From XYD12-FULL-36-8 sp964391015 (lineage in GTDB: Bacteria > Bacteroidota > Ignavibacteria > Ignavibacteriales > Ignavibacteriaceae), in assembly GCA_964391015.1 (NCBI GenBank), contig CAYMKU010000017.1:1-64000 (forward strand): a DNA stretch of 64,000 nucleotides, written 5' to 3'. The notes beneath the pieces are model-generated. The model was not told where the DNA came from. It saw nothing but the letters and a program-made list of their open reading frames with translations, and ran no database searches. Below are positions 17,739 through 26,277 of the stretch, in pieces. The first letter of the stretch is position 1, and each line of letters starts with the position of its first letter. Position numbers and translations under genes: made by a program.

Positions 17739-18869
17739 ATGACTTGTAAAGAAGTAATTAAATATTTGGAAGATTGGGCACCAAAAGAAATAGCTTGGCA
17801 AAACGACAATGTTGGCATCCAAGTTGGGCACACAAGCAGTAAAATTAAAAACATTATGCTCAGCTTGGAAATAACTTCCAACGTACTAAAACAGGCAATA
17901 CAAAAAAAGTGCAACTTGATAATAACTCATCATCCTTTAATCTTTCATCCAATAAAAAAATTGAACTTGAGCAACGATTCCAATTCTAAGTTGATAGAGA
18001 CATTAATTAAAAATGAAATTACACTCTTTTCAGCCCACACAAATCTTGATTTAACAAAACATGGGGTTAGTTTTCAATTAGCAAAAAAGTTAGGACTTAA
18101 AAACATCAGTTTTCTTAAAAATCTTAAATCAAATCAATATAAAATTTCGGTTTTTGTTCCGGAAACTTATGTTGAAAAAGTAGCAGGCTCAATTTTCTCT
18201 GCAGGTGGTGGTGTCATTGGTGAGTATTCTAATTGTAGTTTTCAATTATCAGGAGAAGGAACGTTTAAAGGATCAAGTTTGTCGAATCCATCAATCGGTT
18301 CTAAAGGTAAATTAGAAAAGGTCAAAGAGATAAAGTTAGAAGTCCTGGTGAATGAATGGAAGCTTAATAAAGTCTTAGCTTCTCTCAGATCATCACATCC
18401 GTATGAAGAGCCTGCATACGACATTTATCCACTTGAAAACTATAATCTAAATTATGGTGTCGGTGCGATTGGTATTCTTGAAAAAGAAGTATCAACCTCA
18501 GATTTTATATCATTTGTATCTAGAAAACTGCATGCTAAAAATCTCAGATATGTATATGGAGATAAACAAAAAGTGAAAACTATTGCAGTTTGCGGGGGTT
18601 CAGGAAGCGACCTTATAAATGATGCTCTTGCTAAAGATGCAGATGTGTTTGTCACTGCCGATATTAAATACCATACTTTTCATTCAGCACAAAATAAAAT
18701 ACTGCTAATTGATGCGGGACATTATGAAACAGAAATCCCTGTGCTTAATGAGGTGCAAAGAAGATTAAAAAATTTGCTTAAAGAAAAAAGGGAAATTAAA
18801 GTATTAAAGTTTAACGGGAACACAAACCCGATCAATATTTATAATAAAATTAGGAGTCACGTAAATTGA
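17739..18869 (+). CDS. Nif3-like dinuclear-metal-centre protein
   Basis: 376 residues from ATG 17739. A GTG 15 bases earlier is in frame but lies in the terminator stem, and the family normally begins at this point (MTCKEVIKYLEDWAPKEIAW). Nif3/YqfO family: metal-binding histidines in IITHHPLIFHP (about 64-74) and FSAHTNLD, and C-terminal DAGHYETEIP, with a central PII-like insertion (about 130-240). YbgI/YqfO-type proteins bind two metals as toroidal hexamers; the in vivo substrate is not settled for the family. The stop overlaps the start of the zinc-ribbon gene by 3 bases, a common Nif3/DUF164 pairing. Confidence 0.9.
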   Translation: MTCKEVIKYLEDWAPKEIAWQNDNVGIQVGHTSSKIKNIMLSLEITSNVLKQAIQKKCNLIITHHPLIFHPIKKLNLSNDSNSKLIETLIKNEITLFSAHTNLDLTKHGVSFQLAKKLGLKNISFLKNLKSNQYKISVFVPETYVEKVAGSIFSAGGGVIGEYSNCSFQLSGEGTFKGSSLSNPSIGSKGKLEKVKEIKLEVLVNEWKLNKVLASLRSSHPYEEPAYDIYPLENYNLNYGVGAIGILEKEVSTSDFISFVSRKLHAKNLRYVYGDKQKVKTIAVCGGSGSDLINDALAKDADVFVTADIKYHTFHSAQNKILLIDAGHYETEIPVLNEVQRRLKNLLKEKREIKVLKFNGNTNPINIYNKIRSHVN

Positions 18870-19588
18870 TTAACAGATTAAAAATACTATACGAACTTCA
18901 GTTGTTAGATGATCAGCTTGATGAGCTTGAAGAATTAAGAGGCGATTTGCCGCACACAGTTGGAGACCTTGAATTAAAGATAAAATCTCTTAAAGATGAA
19001 ACCGAGGAAAAAGAAGCAAAGCGGAAAGAGTCGCTAGAAAAGCGCGAGGAAAATGAAGAAGAGATTGAAAAGTTCAAAACAAATCAGAAAAAATTTAAAG
19101 CACAACTTTATCAGGTAAGGAATAATAAAGAGTATGATGCTCTGACTAAAGAGATTGACAATTCCGAAGAACAAATAAATAAGCTAGAAGCAGAAAATAA
19201 TGCACTTGCTGATTCTAGCAAAACCTCAGCAATAGATATAGAAGCTATTGCCCCTCAACTTGAGGAACTGAGCGCTGAATTAAAGGTTAAGGAAGCAGAA
19301 TTAAAAGAAATCATTAAAGGCAACGAAAAAGAAGAAGCAAAGCTGAAAGAAAAAAGAAAAAAGATAGTTGATGAAACTAAGAAGCCAGATTATGCAGCTT
19401 ACATGAGAATCCGAAAGGCAAAAAAAGGTAAGGCAGTAGTTACTATTCGGCGTTCAGCTTGTTCTGGCTGTCATAACATTGTTCCATCTCAGAGACAATT
19501 GGAAATTAGACGAAATAATAAGCTTTTCTTCTGTGAATACTGTGGAAGAATTCTCGTTTCTGCCGAAGTTGCCGGATTAACGGATTAA
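18866..19588 (+). CDS. C4-type zinc-ribbon coiled-coil protein (DUF164/CdsZ-like)
   Basis: 240 residues. Residues about 10-180 form a long antiparallel coiled coil rich in Glu and Lys. The C-terminus carries a zinc ribbon with four cysteines (SACSGCHN...FFCEYCGRIL, about 199-230). The family is linked to RNA or chaperone-type roles, with CdsZ as the chlamydial member; no enzymatic activity is expected. The start is TTG at 18866, overlapping the nif3 TGA, with AGGAG nine bases upstream, indicating translational coupling. It precedes rnpB by about 170 bases. Confidence 0.85.
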   Translation: MINRLKILYELQLLDDQLDELEELRGDLPHTVGDLELKIKSLKDETEEKEAKRKESLEKREENEEEIEKFKTNQKKFKAQLYQVRNNKEYDALTKEIDNSEEQINKLEAENNALADSSKTSAIDIEAIAPQLEELSAELKVKEAELKEIIKGNEKEEAKLKEKRKKIVDETKKPDYAAYMRIRKAKKGKAVVTIRRSACSGCHNIVPSQRQLEIRRNNKLFFCEYCGRILVSAEVAGLTD

Positions 19589-19702
19589 TTTTATTTCTGC
19601 TTAAACTAATAGATTTGATCTGAGCTTCGTCTTTAACTCCCCGCATCATAGAATTGAGCGCTAAGTTAATTCTTTTCTACTGACTTACCACAAGTTATTT
19701 CT

Positions 19703-19710
19703 TATATTTG
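19703..19710 (+). promoter_or_regulatory. -7 promoter element upstream of rnpB
   Basis: TATATTTG matches TAnnTTTG about 47 bases before the 5' end of RNase P RNA. At 20-base spacing the -33 position reads CTG rather than TTG. The transcript would start near 19715 and need 5' trimming. Confidence 0.4.
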
Positions 19711-19756
19711 CTTCAGTTAGAAAATTATTTATTAATAAAAAGAGTTTTAGAATAAA

Positions 19757-20179
19757 AGTAGTTCAAACCGGGCAATTGCTTCCCCCATTTTTAGGGAGGA
19801 GAGGAAAGTCCGAACTTCGCAGAACAGAGTGCCGGATAATACCCGGGGTCCCGGTTAAAATCGGGATACGGACAGTGCCACAGAAAACATACAATCTCGA
19901 CTGTAAGTCGGGATAAAGGTGAAAAGGCAGGGTAAGAGCCTACCGCAACAGTGGTAACACTGTTGGTCCATTTGGATTCCGCTTTTGCGGAACAGGGCAA
20001 ACCCCACTCGAAGCAAGGTCAAGTAGGAGAATCTTTTCGCCAACAAGCGAAACAAAGTTGTTCACTTTGTATGATTTTCGGGTAGACCGCTAGATTTCCG
20101 GAGTGATTCGGAAACAAGACAAATAATTGCCATAATGCGCAAGCAGGAAACAGAATTCGGCTTATAGGTTTGAACTTAC
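19757..20179 (+). ncRNA. rnpB: RNase P RNA, bacterial class A
   Basis: The conserved core GAGGAAAGTCCG follows the P2/P3 region near 19798, and the conserved 3' part ACAGAATTCGGCTTATAG ends near 20166. The P1 helix is formed by AGTAGTTCAAACC (19757-19769) and GGTTTGAACTTACT (20167-20180). About 423 nt, with CR-II/III elements such as AGGGTAAGAGCCTACCGCAA in place. It is the catalytic subunit that matures tRNA 5' ends. Exact ends are set by the P1 pairing. Confidence 0.95.
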
Positions 20180-20213
20180 TTTTGTTCTTTGAATTTGCAA
20201 GTCAGAAATACTT

Positions 20214-21944
20214 ATGACCAAAAAAATCTGGAAAATAAAATCACAACCTGATGAATTCACGGTTAAATTACTTGCTGAATCTCTAAATATATCCGAGTCC
20301 CTTGCCCGACTTTTAGCTCTTCGTGATATTAAAAATTATCAGCAAGCAAAAAATTTTTTCCGGCCTACACTAGACTCCATTCATGATCCATTCTTAATGA
20401 GCGGGATGGATACTGCTACATCACGAATTATTAAAGCTATCACTGAAAATGAAATGATTTGTATCTATGGAGATTATGATGTTGATGGTACATGTGCAAC
20501 TGGTTTGCTTTACATGTTCTTACAAAAGCTTGGGGCAAAAGTAGAATTTTATATTCCAAAACGATTGACTGAGGGTTATGGGATTTCTAAACTTGGAGTT
20601 GAGCATGTTAAAGAGAGAATGACCTCTCTTCTTATTTCGGTAGATTGCGGAATTACCGCTGTTGAAGAAACTCAGCTTGCAAACGATCTTGGAATGGATG
20701 TAATAATTTGTGATCATCACCAGCCGAAGGAAGAACTGCCGCCAGCCTATGCAGTCCTTGATCCATTAAAACCAAATTGCAATTATCCTTTTAAGTATTT
20801 ATCCGGAGCCGGTATTGCATTTAAGCTCGCCCAGGGCATTGCAGAAAGAATTGGTAAGCGCAATTTACCAATTCAATACCTTGACTTGGTTGCACTTGCT
20901 GCTTCTGCCGATATAGTTCCTTTAATTGATGAAAATAGAATCCTTGTAAAAGAAGGTCTGGATCAGATTAATCATTCACCCCGACCTGGAATTAATGCTT
21001 TGATAAGAAGCAGCCATCTTGAAGCAGGTGATCTAACGTCTGGACAAATCGTTTTTACTATAGCTCCTCGAATAAATGCTGTTGGACGGTTGGGCGACGC
21101 CGAGAGAGCAGTCAAGCTACTCATTACTGAAAATATTGATGAAGCATTTACGCTGGCTGAAGTTTTAGAATCTGAAAATTATGAGAGAAGAAAAATTGAT
21201 GAAGGTACTTTTTCACATGCACTCGATCTCGTTGAAACTCAACTTGACTTAGATAAAGATCTTGCTATAATACTTCACAAAGAATCGTGGCATCCGGGAG
21301 TAATTGGCATTGTCGCCTCAAGACTGGTAGAAAAATATTATCGCCCAACCATCATGTTGACCACTATTGACGGTGTTGCAAAAGGTTCCGCAAGAAGCAC
21401 AAGTAATTTTAACATCTATGAGGCACTGAAAAAATGTGAGGATATGCTAATTCATTTCGGTGGTCATCAATCAGCTGCTGGATTGGCTGTTGCGGTTGAT
21501 AAGATTGATAATTTCAGAATCAAGTTTAATCAAATTGTAAAAGAAACCCTGGGCGAAGAGGAATTTCTTCCCGAAATTCATATCGATGCAAGACTAAAAT
21601 TTTCTGATCTTACTCCAAAGTTTTTCCGAATTATAGACCAATTTGCTCCATTTGGTCCGGGAAATATGAGACCAGTCTTCTTGGCAGATAATTTACATAT
21701 AGAAGGTAAACCGAGATTTGTCGGGAATAATCATCTAATCCTCAATCTCAGACAAGACGGCTCTGATCGAATTCTTGATTGTATTGGTTTTAATATGGGA
21801 GAGATGTACGAGCTGTTAAACGAGAACCATTCATCCATTGAAGCTGTGTTCAGTATAGATAAATATACTAAAGACGGAAAAACATTTCCTCAACTAAAAT
21901 TAAAAGATATTCACATCAACGACAACAAACAGGAGAGCAACTAA
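20214..21944 (+). CDS. recJ: Single-stranded-DNA-specific exonuclease RecJ
   Basis: 576 residues. DHH-family motifs are present: IYGDYDVDGTCATGLLY (motif I, about 83-99), SVDCGITAVEE, CDHHQPKEELP (motif III, about 166-176), and C-terminal DHHA1 GGHQSAAGLAV. RecJ degrades ssDNA 5'-3' in recombination and mismatch repair. The length is normal. It starts 35 bases after rnpB and its stop overlaps the yebC ATG by one base (TAATG), beginning a recJ-yebC-ruvC-ruvA run. Confidence 0.95.
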   Translation: MTKKIWKIKSQPDEFTVKLLAESLNISESLARLLALRDIKNYQQAKNFFRPTLDSIHDPFLMSGMDTATSRIIKAITENEMICIYGDYDVDGTCATGLLYMFLQKLGAKVEFYIPKRLTEGYGISKLGVEHVKERMTSLLISVDCGITAVEETQLANDLGMDVIICDHHQPKEELPPAYAVLDPLKPNCNYPFKYLSGAGIAFKLAQGIAERIGKRNLPIQYLDLVALAASADIVPLIDENRILVKEGLDQINHSPRPGINALIRSSHLEAGDLTSGQIVFTIAPRINAVGRLGDAERAVKLLITENIDEAFTLAEVLESENYERRKIDEGTFSHALDLVETQLDLDKDLAIILHKESWHPGVIGIVASRLVEKYYRPTIMLTTIDGVAKGSARSTSNFNIYEALKKCEDMLIHFGGHQSAAGLAVAVDKIDNFRIKFNQIVKETLGEEEFLPEIHIDARLKFSDLTPKFFRIIDQFAPFGPGNMRPVFLADNLHIEGKPRFVGNNHLILNLRQDGSDRILDCIGFNMGEMYELLNENHSSIEAVFSIDKYTKDGKTFPQLKLKDIHINDNKQESN

Positions 21945-22681
21945 TGTCTGGACATTCAAAGTGGGCAACTACAAAAAGAAAGAAAGCAGTTATTGATGCA
22001 AAGCGAGGGAAAATTTTCACAAAGCTCATCAAAGAAATTACAATTGCTGCCAGAGAAGGTGGTGGAGATATTAATGGCAATCCTCGTTTACGGCTTGCAG
22101 TTGATAACGCTAAATCAGCAAATATGCCTGCAGATAATATTGACCGAGCAATTAAAAAAGCCACTGGTGAACTAGAGGGAATAACTTATCATGAATTAAA
22201 TTATGAGGGATATGGCGCAGCAGGTGTAGCAGTTATAGTGGAAGTTGCAACCGATAATAAAAACAGAACCGTTGCCGAAGTTCGCCATCTTTTCAGCAAA
22301 AACGGAGGCGTACTCGGTGAAACAGGTTCTGTTGCATGGATGTTCAGTAGGAAAGGTGTAATAGCGCTTCCCAAACAAAACAAGAGTGAAGATGAAATTA
22401 TGGAGTTGGTACTTGATGCTGGCGCCGATGATTTCCAGATTGAAGATCAATACTATGAAGTACAGACTTCTCTCGAAAATTTTGAGTCTGTAAGAAAAGT
22501 GTTAAAGGATAAAAAATTAGAAATTGAGAACGCCTCTCTTCAATGGATTGCTAAAAATAGTATTGCGGTAAGCGGAGAAGATGCTGAAAAGGTTATTAAG
22601 TTGATCGAATCTCTCGAAGATAATGACGATGTCCAAAATGTATACTCAAATGCAGATTTTGATTTGAACTCATTTAAGTAA
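21944..22681 (+). CDS. yebC: YebC/PmpR family (TACO1-like) regulatory protein
   Basis: 245 residues with the family N-terminus MSGHSKWATTKRKKAVIDAK and the central YEGYGAAGVAVIVEVATDNK (about 87-106). Members act as DNA-binding regulators in some bacteria and as translation factors that relieve ribosome stalling. It immediately precedes ruvC, the classical yebC-ruvC-ruvA order. It overlaps the recJ stop by one base, so the four genes are probably one transcript. Confidence 0.95.
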   Translation: MSGHSKWATTKRKKAVIDAKRGKIFTKLIKEITIAAREGGGDINGNPRLRLAVDNAKSANMPADNIDRAIKKATGELEGITYHELNYEGYGAAGVAVIVEVATDNKNRTVAEVRHLFSKNGGVLGETGSVAWMFSRKGVIALPKQNKSEDEIMELVLDAGADDFQIEDQYYEVQTSLENFESVRKVLKDKKLEIENASLQWIAKNSIAVSGEDAEKVIKLIESLEDNDDVQNVYSNADFDLNSFK

Positions 22682-22694
22682 TCAATTTTTTTAA

Positions 22695-23234
22695 ATGATA
22701 ATTCTCGGCATTGACCCTGGAACAATTATAACTGGTTATGGAATAATCAGACAAAATTTTTCCACATGCCGAAGAATTGCAAGCGGCAGTATTAAACTTC
22801 CCACAAAGCAAAGTCTCCCTCAAAAACTTGAAACAATTTACAACGAACTTGATAGATTAATTAAAGTTTATAAACCGGATGAGTTTGCTATTGAAACAGC
22901 TTTTTATGGGAAAAATGCACAGTCGGCAATGAAGATTGGATATGCAAGAGGAGTATCAATTTTAAGCGCTGCACATAATCAGATCCCAACAAGTGAATAT
23001 TCACCGCGAGAGATAAAGAAATCCGTAGTAGGAAAAGGAGCTGCCTCAAAGCAGCAAGTTTTTTTTATGGTAAAAACCTTGCTTGACATATCAAAAGAAA
23101 AAATGAAATTTGATGAAACGGATGCACTTGCTGTAGCTTTGTGTCACGCTTTTAGAATGACAAAGCGTAAAAAGAATAACAAAGATTGGAAATCGTATAT
23201 TGAGGCATATCCAGAAAAAGTTATTAGTTATTGA
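22695..23234 (+). CDS. ruvC: Crossover junction endodeoxyribonuclease RuvC
   Basis: 179 residues. The RNase H-like fold has the first catalytic Asp in ILGIDPGTIITGYG (D7), then E in FAIETAFYGKNAQSA (about 67-81) and the C-terminal D pair in FDETDALAVALCHA (about 138-151). It cuts Holliday junctions during recombination. It starts 13 bases after yebC and precedes ruvA by 123 bases, a gap that holds a GTCATTTATAG-type repeat. No ruvB lies in the window. Confidence 0.95.
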   Translation: MIILGIDPGTIITGYGIIRQNFSTCRRIASGSIKLPTKQSLPQKLETIYNELDRLIKVYKPDEFAIETAFYGKNAQSAMKIGYARGVSILSAAHNQIPTSEYSPREIKKSVVGKGAASKQQVFFMVKTLLDISKEKMKFDETDALAVALCHAFRMTKRKKNNKDWKSYIEAYPEKVISY

Positions 23235-23264
23235 TTGCAAAGAAAAAATTCCAAGTTATTCGTT

Positions 23265-23286
23265 GTCATTTATAGTTATTTATTGG
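23265..23286 (+). repeat. Second copy of the GTCATTTATAGT(C/T)ATTT intergenic repeat
   Basis: Matches the reverse complement of 12574-12590 at 16 of the first 17 positions. Both copies are intergenic. Confidence 0.45.
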
Positions 23287-23357
23287 CGTACTGTTTAATT
23301 GTTAAATTGCGGTTAGATATTACTTTAAAATTTTTAATTTTAACTTTTTAACTAAAT

Positions 23358-23939
23358 ATGATAGGTTTTCTTACAGGTAAAATAATTTCATCTAAGCCAA
23401 CAAAAGTAGTGTTGGATGTTAACGGCGTTGGTTACATAGTTGGCATATCCATAAATACATTTGAGAAGATAAGCGGTAAAGAAAATGCCTCATTGTTTAT
23501 TCACACGAGCGTGAAGGAAGACTCAATCTCATTATTTGGTTTTTATTCCGAAGCTGAGAGAGAGATGTTTGAACTTCTAATTTCGGTTAGCGGCATTGGA
23601 CCCAAGATAGCACTTAGTTTGCTTTCGGGTATCCAAACAGATGACCTGAAAAATGCAATTGAAACATCGAACATTTCACGAATCATCGCGGTTCCAGGAA
23701 TTGGAAGAAAAACTGCCGAGAGATTAATCCTCGAATTAAAAACTAAAGTTGAGCAAGTAAAAGAAGAAGGTGCATCTGCAATACCATTAAGTGTAAAAAG
23801 TGAAGCTGTTTCTGCTTTATCAACTCTGGGTTATAATGCTAAGATCGCCGAGAATGTAGTAAGAAATATTCTTCAAACTCTACCCACACTCACACTAGAA
23901 GAACTTATCAAGAAAGCTTTGGGTGAGTTAAATAGGTAA
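23358..23939 (+). CDS. ruvA: Holliday junction branch-migration protein RuvA
   Basis: 193 residues. The N-terminal OB-fold (MIGFLTGKIISSKPTKVVLD, 1-20) is followed by two helix-hairpin-helix motifs (LISVSGIGPKIALSLLS, about 73-89; IIAVPGIGRKTAERLIL, about 109-125) and a C-terminal RuvB-contacting helical domain. It binds four-way junctions and loads RuvB. It ends 4 bases before the convergent FAH-family gene, leaving no room for a separate terminator. Confidence 0.95.
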   Translation: MIGFLTGKIISSKPTKVVLDVNGVGYIVGISINTFEKISGKENASLFIHTSVKEDSISLFGFYSEAEREMFELLISVSGIGPKIALSLLSGIQTDDLKNAIETSNISRIIAVPGIGRKTAERLILELKTKVEQVKEEGASAIPLSVKSEAVSALSTLGYNAKIAENVVRNILQTLPTLTLEELIKKALGELNR

Positions 23940-23943
23940 GGAA

Positions 23944-24600
23944 TTAAGTCACCAAAGTTTCTAATTTTCCAACGCCTTGAATTTCACCTACCAATTTATC
24001 TCCCACTTTTACTTTACCAACCCCAGCAGGAGTTCCGGTAAAAACTAAATCTCCTTCTTCCAAAGCCATGAGTGAAGATATGTATTCAACTATCTCGGCA
24101 GGATGAAATAACATATTGTTTAGCTTCTCTCTTTGTCTTAATTGTCCATTAACTGATAGACAAATTTCTTCTTCAAGGGTCCGTTTGTGTTCAGTTTTCA
24201 GAACAAATTCTGAAACAACAGCAGATGTATCGAAGCACTTGGCGATAGTCCATGGATGGCCTTTTTTCTTCAGTTCGTTCTGGATATCGCGGAGAGTCAT
24301 GTCTAGCCCAACTCCATAACCAATAATTGCATTTTCTGCTTCAGTTCTGCCAGCATTTTTGATTGTCTTACCGACGAGCAAAACTAATTCAACTTCGTGA
24401 TGCATGTCCTTAGAGAAGGTGGGATGAATAATTCTTTCTCCTGAGTGAATAAGAGCAGAAGCTGGCTTGAGAAATACAACTGGTTTTTCGGGGACTTCAT
24501 TTCCCAATTCCTTTGCATGTTCAGCATAGTTTCTTCCTACGCAAACAATTTTACCAACGGTTATTTCTTCATGTGAGTTTTTTATACTGACTGTCTTCAT
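23944..24600 (-). CDS. Fumarylacetoacetate hydrolase family protein (FAHD1/acylpyruvase-like)
   Basis: 218 residues, the compact FAH fold. Substrate and metal motifs: VCVGRNYAEHAKELGNEVP (about 19-37), metal-binding E in MHHEVELVLLVGK, GYGVGLDMTLRDIQ (about 94-107), and C-terminal GDLVFTGTPAGVGKVKVGD. FAHD1-type enzymes hydrolyse acylpyruvates or decarboxylate oxaloacetate; others act in aromatic-acid pathways. No aromatic degradation genes adjoin it, so a housekeeping 2-oxoacid repair role is more likely. The exact substrate is not determinable. Confidence 0.88.
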   Translation of the reverse strand: MKTVSIKNSHEEITVGKIVCVGRNYAEHAKELGNEVPEKPVVFLKPASALIHSGERIIHPTFSKDMHHEVELVLLVGKTIKNAGRTEAENAIIGYGVGLDMTLRDIQNELKKKGHPWTIAKCFDTSAVVSEFVLKTEHKRTLEEEICLSVNGQLRQREKLNNMLFHPAEIVEYISSLMALEEGDLVFTGTPAGVGKVKVGDKLVGEIQGVGKLETLVT

Positions 24601-24647
24601 AGAATATTCTAAGATATTATTTTAGTTTGTAAATCATGAAATTCCAA

Positions 24648-24775
24648 AACACAATATCCAAATAACAAATAAATACCAATATCTAAACTTCAAATACAAA
24701 ACAAATTCAAAAGTTTGAGAATTGGAAATTTAACATTGAGATTTATTTGGATTCTGGGATTTGTTAATTGCTATT
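24648..24775. repeat. AT-rich imperfect inverted repeat (CAAATAACAAATAAA...)
   Basis: The left half (about 24655-24713) is a run of C/A-rich words such as CAAATAACAAATAAATACC. The right half (about 24717-24770) contains GAGATTTATTTGGATTCTGG and GGGATTTGTTAATTG, whose reverse complement resembles the left. It occupies the gap between two minus-strand genes and looks like a dispersed intergenic element rather than coding DNA. Confidence 0.5.
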
Positions 24776-24783
24776 TACTATAG

Positions 24784-26034
24784 TCATGTTTTTTGTTTTT
24801 TCTTTGTCGCTGCAGGAAATAAAACATTATTCAAAATTAATCGGTAACCAGGAGAATTTTTGTACAATGCTAAATCTGTCGGAGGATCACCAACAGCATG
24901 CTGATAATCTTCAGGATCGTGCCCGCCATAAAAAGTAAATGTTCCCCTCCCAAAATTCCCATGAATATACTTCACTTGATTTGTTCCTTGTCTTTCTGCC
25001 AAATTTATTACAGAAGGTTTAATCAATTCTTTTCTAAACATCGTGGTTTGTCCCATAAAACCTTTGATTACGTTTGCATGATTCTGAGTCAGCATTGTTG
25101 GAACAGGATCATACTTGGCAGAGAAATCAAACAATGTAAAGTAGTCATTTTCAAAGCTTCCGATTTCCAGCGGCTGAATATCAATATCGCTGTATTCATA
25201 AACGTAAGGATTATTCTCCAGCTTAAAATTTTGAAAAGCTAACGAATTAGTGAAATCCAGTTTTTCTTGCGCTTTTGGATCAGCAGCGTCACCATCATAC
25301 ATTTCCGCACAGATATCAACACTCATTGCAGCTAGGGAAATATCATATGAATCTGTTGCAGAACACATTGCAAACAGAAAGCCACCTTGAGCAATATAAT
25401 TTTTAATCGTCAAGCTCACAGCTTTCATCATATCAGGAACTTTTTTAAATCCGTTTTTCTTTGCATTATTTTCGTATTGAATTTGTTGATCAACATACCA
25501 TTGAGCATTGGCAAAGCTAGCATAGAATTTTCCGTATTGCCCAGTGAAATCCTCATGATGGAGGTGAAGCCAATCAAATTTTTCCAAATCTCCTCGCAGA
25601 ATTTCATCATTCCAAATTTTATCGTAAGGAACCTTAGCATACTCAAGAGCGAGAGTAACAGCGTCATCCCATGGTTGAAATCCAGGTGGAACATAAACAG
25701 CAATTTTCGGTGCCTTCTCTAATCGTACAACATCCATATTGTTATCCTCGCTTTGAACAAAAGAATAAATCTCGGCGGCTTGCGATGAAGTAATAGTTTC
25801 GAACGAAACACCATCAATTCTACATTCAACAGCAGTGTTATCTGAATAATCAACCATAAACGAGCCACCGCGATAATTCAACAGCCAATCTGCTTTTGCT
25901 CCTTTTTGTAAAGCATGAAAAGTGACCCCGTATGCTTTAAGATGATCGGTCTGCTTCAAATCCATGAAGATGAGGATTTTTGATTGAGGAAAAACAAAAT
26001 AACTGTATAATAAAATTAGAAGTACTCTGAGCAT
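24784..26034 (-). CDS. Secreted protein of unknown function (annotated in Bacteroidota as 'asparagine synthetase B'-like)
   Basis: 416 residues from ATG 26034 (a TTG at 26043 is also in frame). The N-terminus MLRVLLILLYSYFVFPQS is a signal peptide, so it acts outside the cytoplasm. It has no glutaminase or synthetase motif of true AsnB. The sequence suggests a class-I glutamine-amidotransferase-like Rossmann core: IAVYVPPGFQPWDD (about 109-122), FDWLHLHHEDFTGQYG, a cysteine in GGFLFAMCSATDSYDI (about 215-230), and HGNFGRGTFTFYGGHDPEDY near the C-terminus. Conserved His/Asp motifs suggest an enzyme or metal site. I do not recognise a proven function. Confidence 0.75.
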   Translation of the reverse strand: MLRVLLILLYSYFVFPQSKILIFMDLKQTDHLKAYGVTFHALQKGAKADWLLNYRGGSFMVDYSDNTAVECRIDGVSFETITSSQAAEIYSFVQSEDNNMDVVRLEKAPKIAVYVPPGFQPWDDAVTLALEYAKVPYDKIWNDEILRGDLEKFDWLHLHHEDFTGQYGKFYASFANAQWYVDQQIQYENNAKKNGFKKVPDMMKAVSLTIKNYIAQGGFLFAMCSATDSYDISLAAMSVDICAEMYDGDAADPKAQEKLDFTNSLAFQNFKLENNPYVYEYSDIDIQPLEIGSFENDYFTLFDFSAKYDPVPTMLTQNHANVIKGFMGQTTMFRKELIKPSVINLAERQGTNQVKYIHGNFGRGTFTFYGGHDPEDYQHAVGDPPTDLALYKNSPGYRLILNNVLFPAATKKKQKT

Positions 26035-26083
26035 GATTTGCAAATTTACGTTGATTAATTAAGTCGGTTCGAAATTGAACTAA

Positions 26084-26237
26084 CCCCACGATTTATTGTG
26101 GGGGACAAAGACTAAAAATAATATTGGCTTTAGCCCTGATGAATTAAAATTAACCAAAATATTATCCTTTAATAATTCATGGCTAAAGCCCGAGTCATCT
26201 ATTATTATGCTAAACCCCATGCTGAAGCATGGGGTTT
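26084..26237. repeat. Cluster of three palindromes, REP-like element
   Basis: Hairpin 1: CCCCACGAT/ATTGTGGGG (26084-26103, 2-base loop, one wobble). Hairpin 2: GGCTTTAGCC (26126-26135) with GGCTAAAGCC (26181-26190), arms extended by GATGAATTAA-like sequence. Hairpin 3: AAACCCCATGCT (26212-26223), loop GA, AGCATGGGGTTT (26226-26237), a perfect 12-bp stem. It lies between clpX (ends 26278) and the secreted-protein gene. The GGGG-rich stems resemble REP/RAYT or IS200-type terminal hairpins; no transposase is present here. Confidence 0.7.
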
Positions 26238-26277
26238 GTATAATTCTTTCTTTTGCTTTTTCGAGTACAGATTCCTC

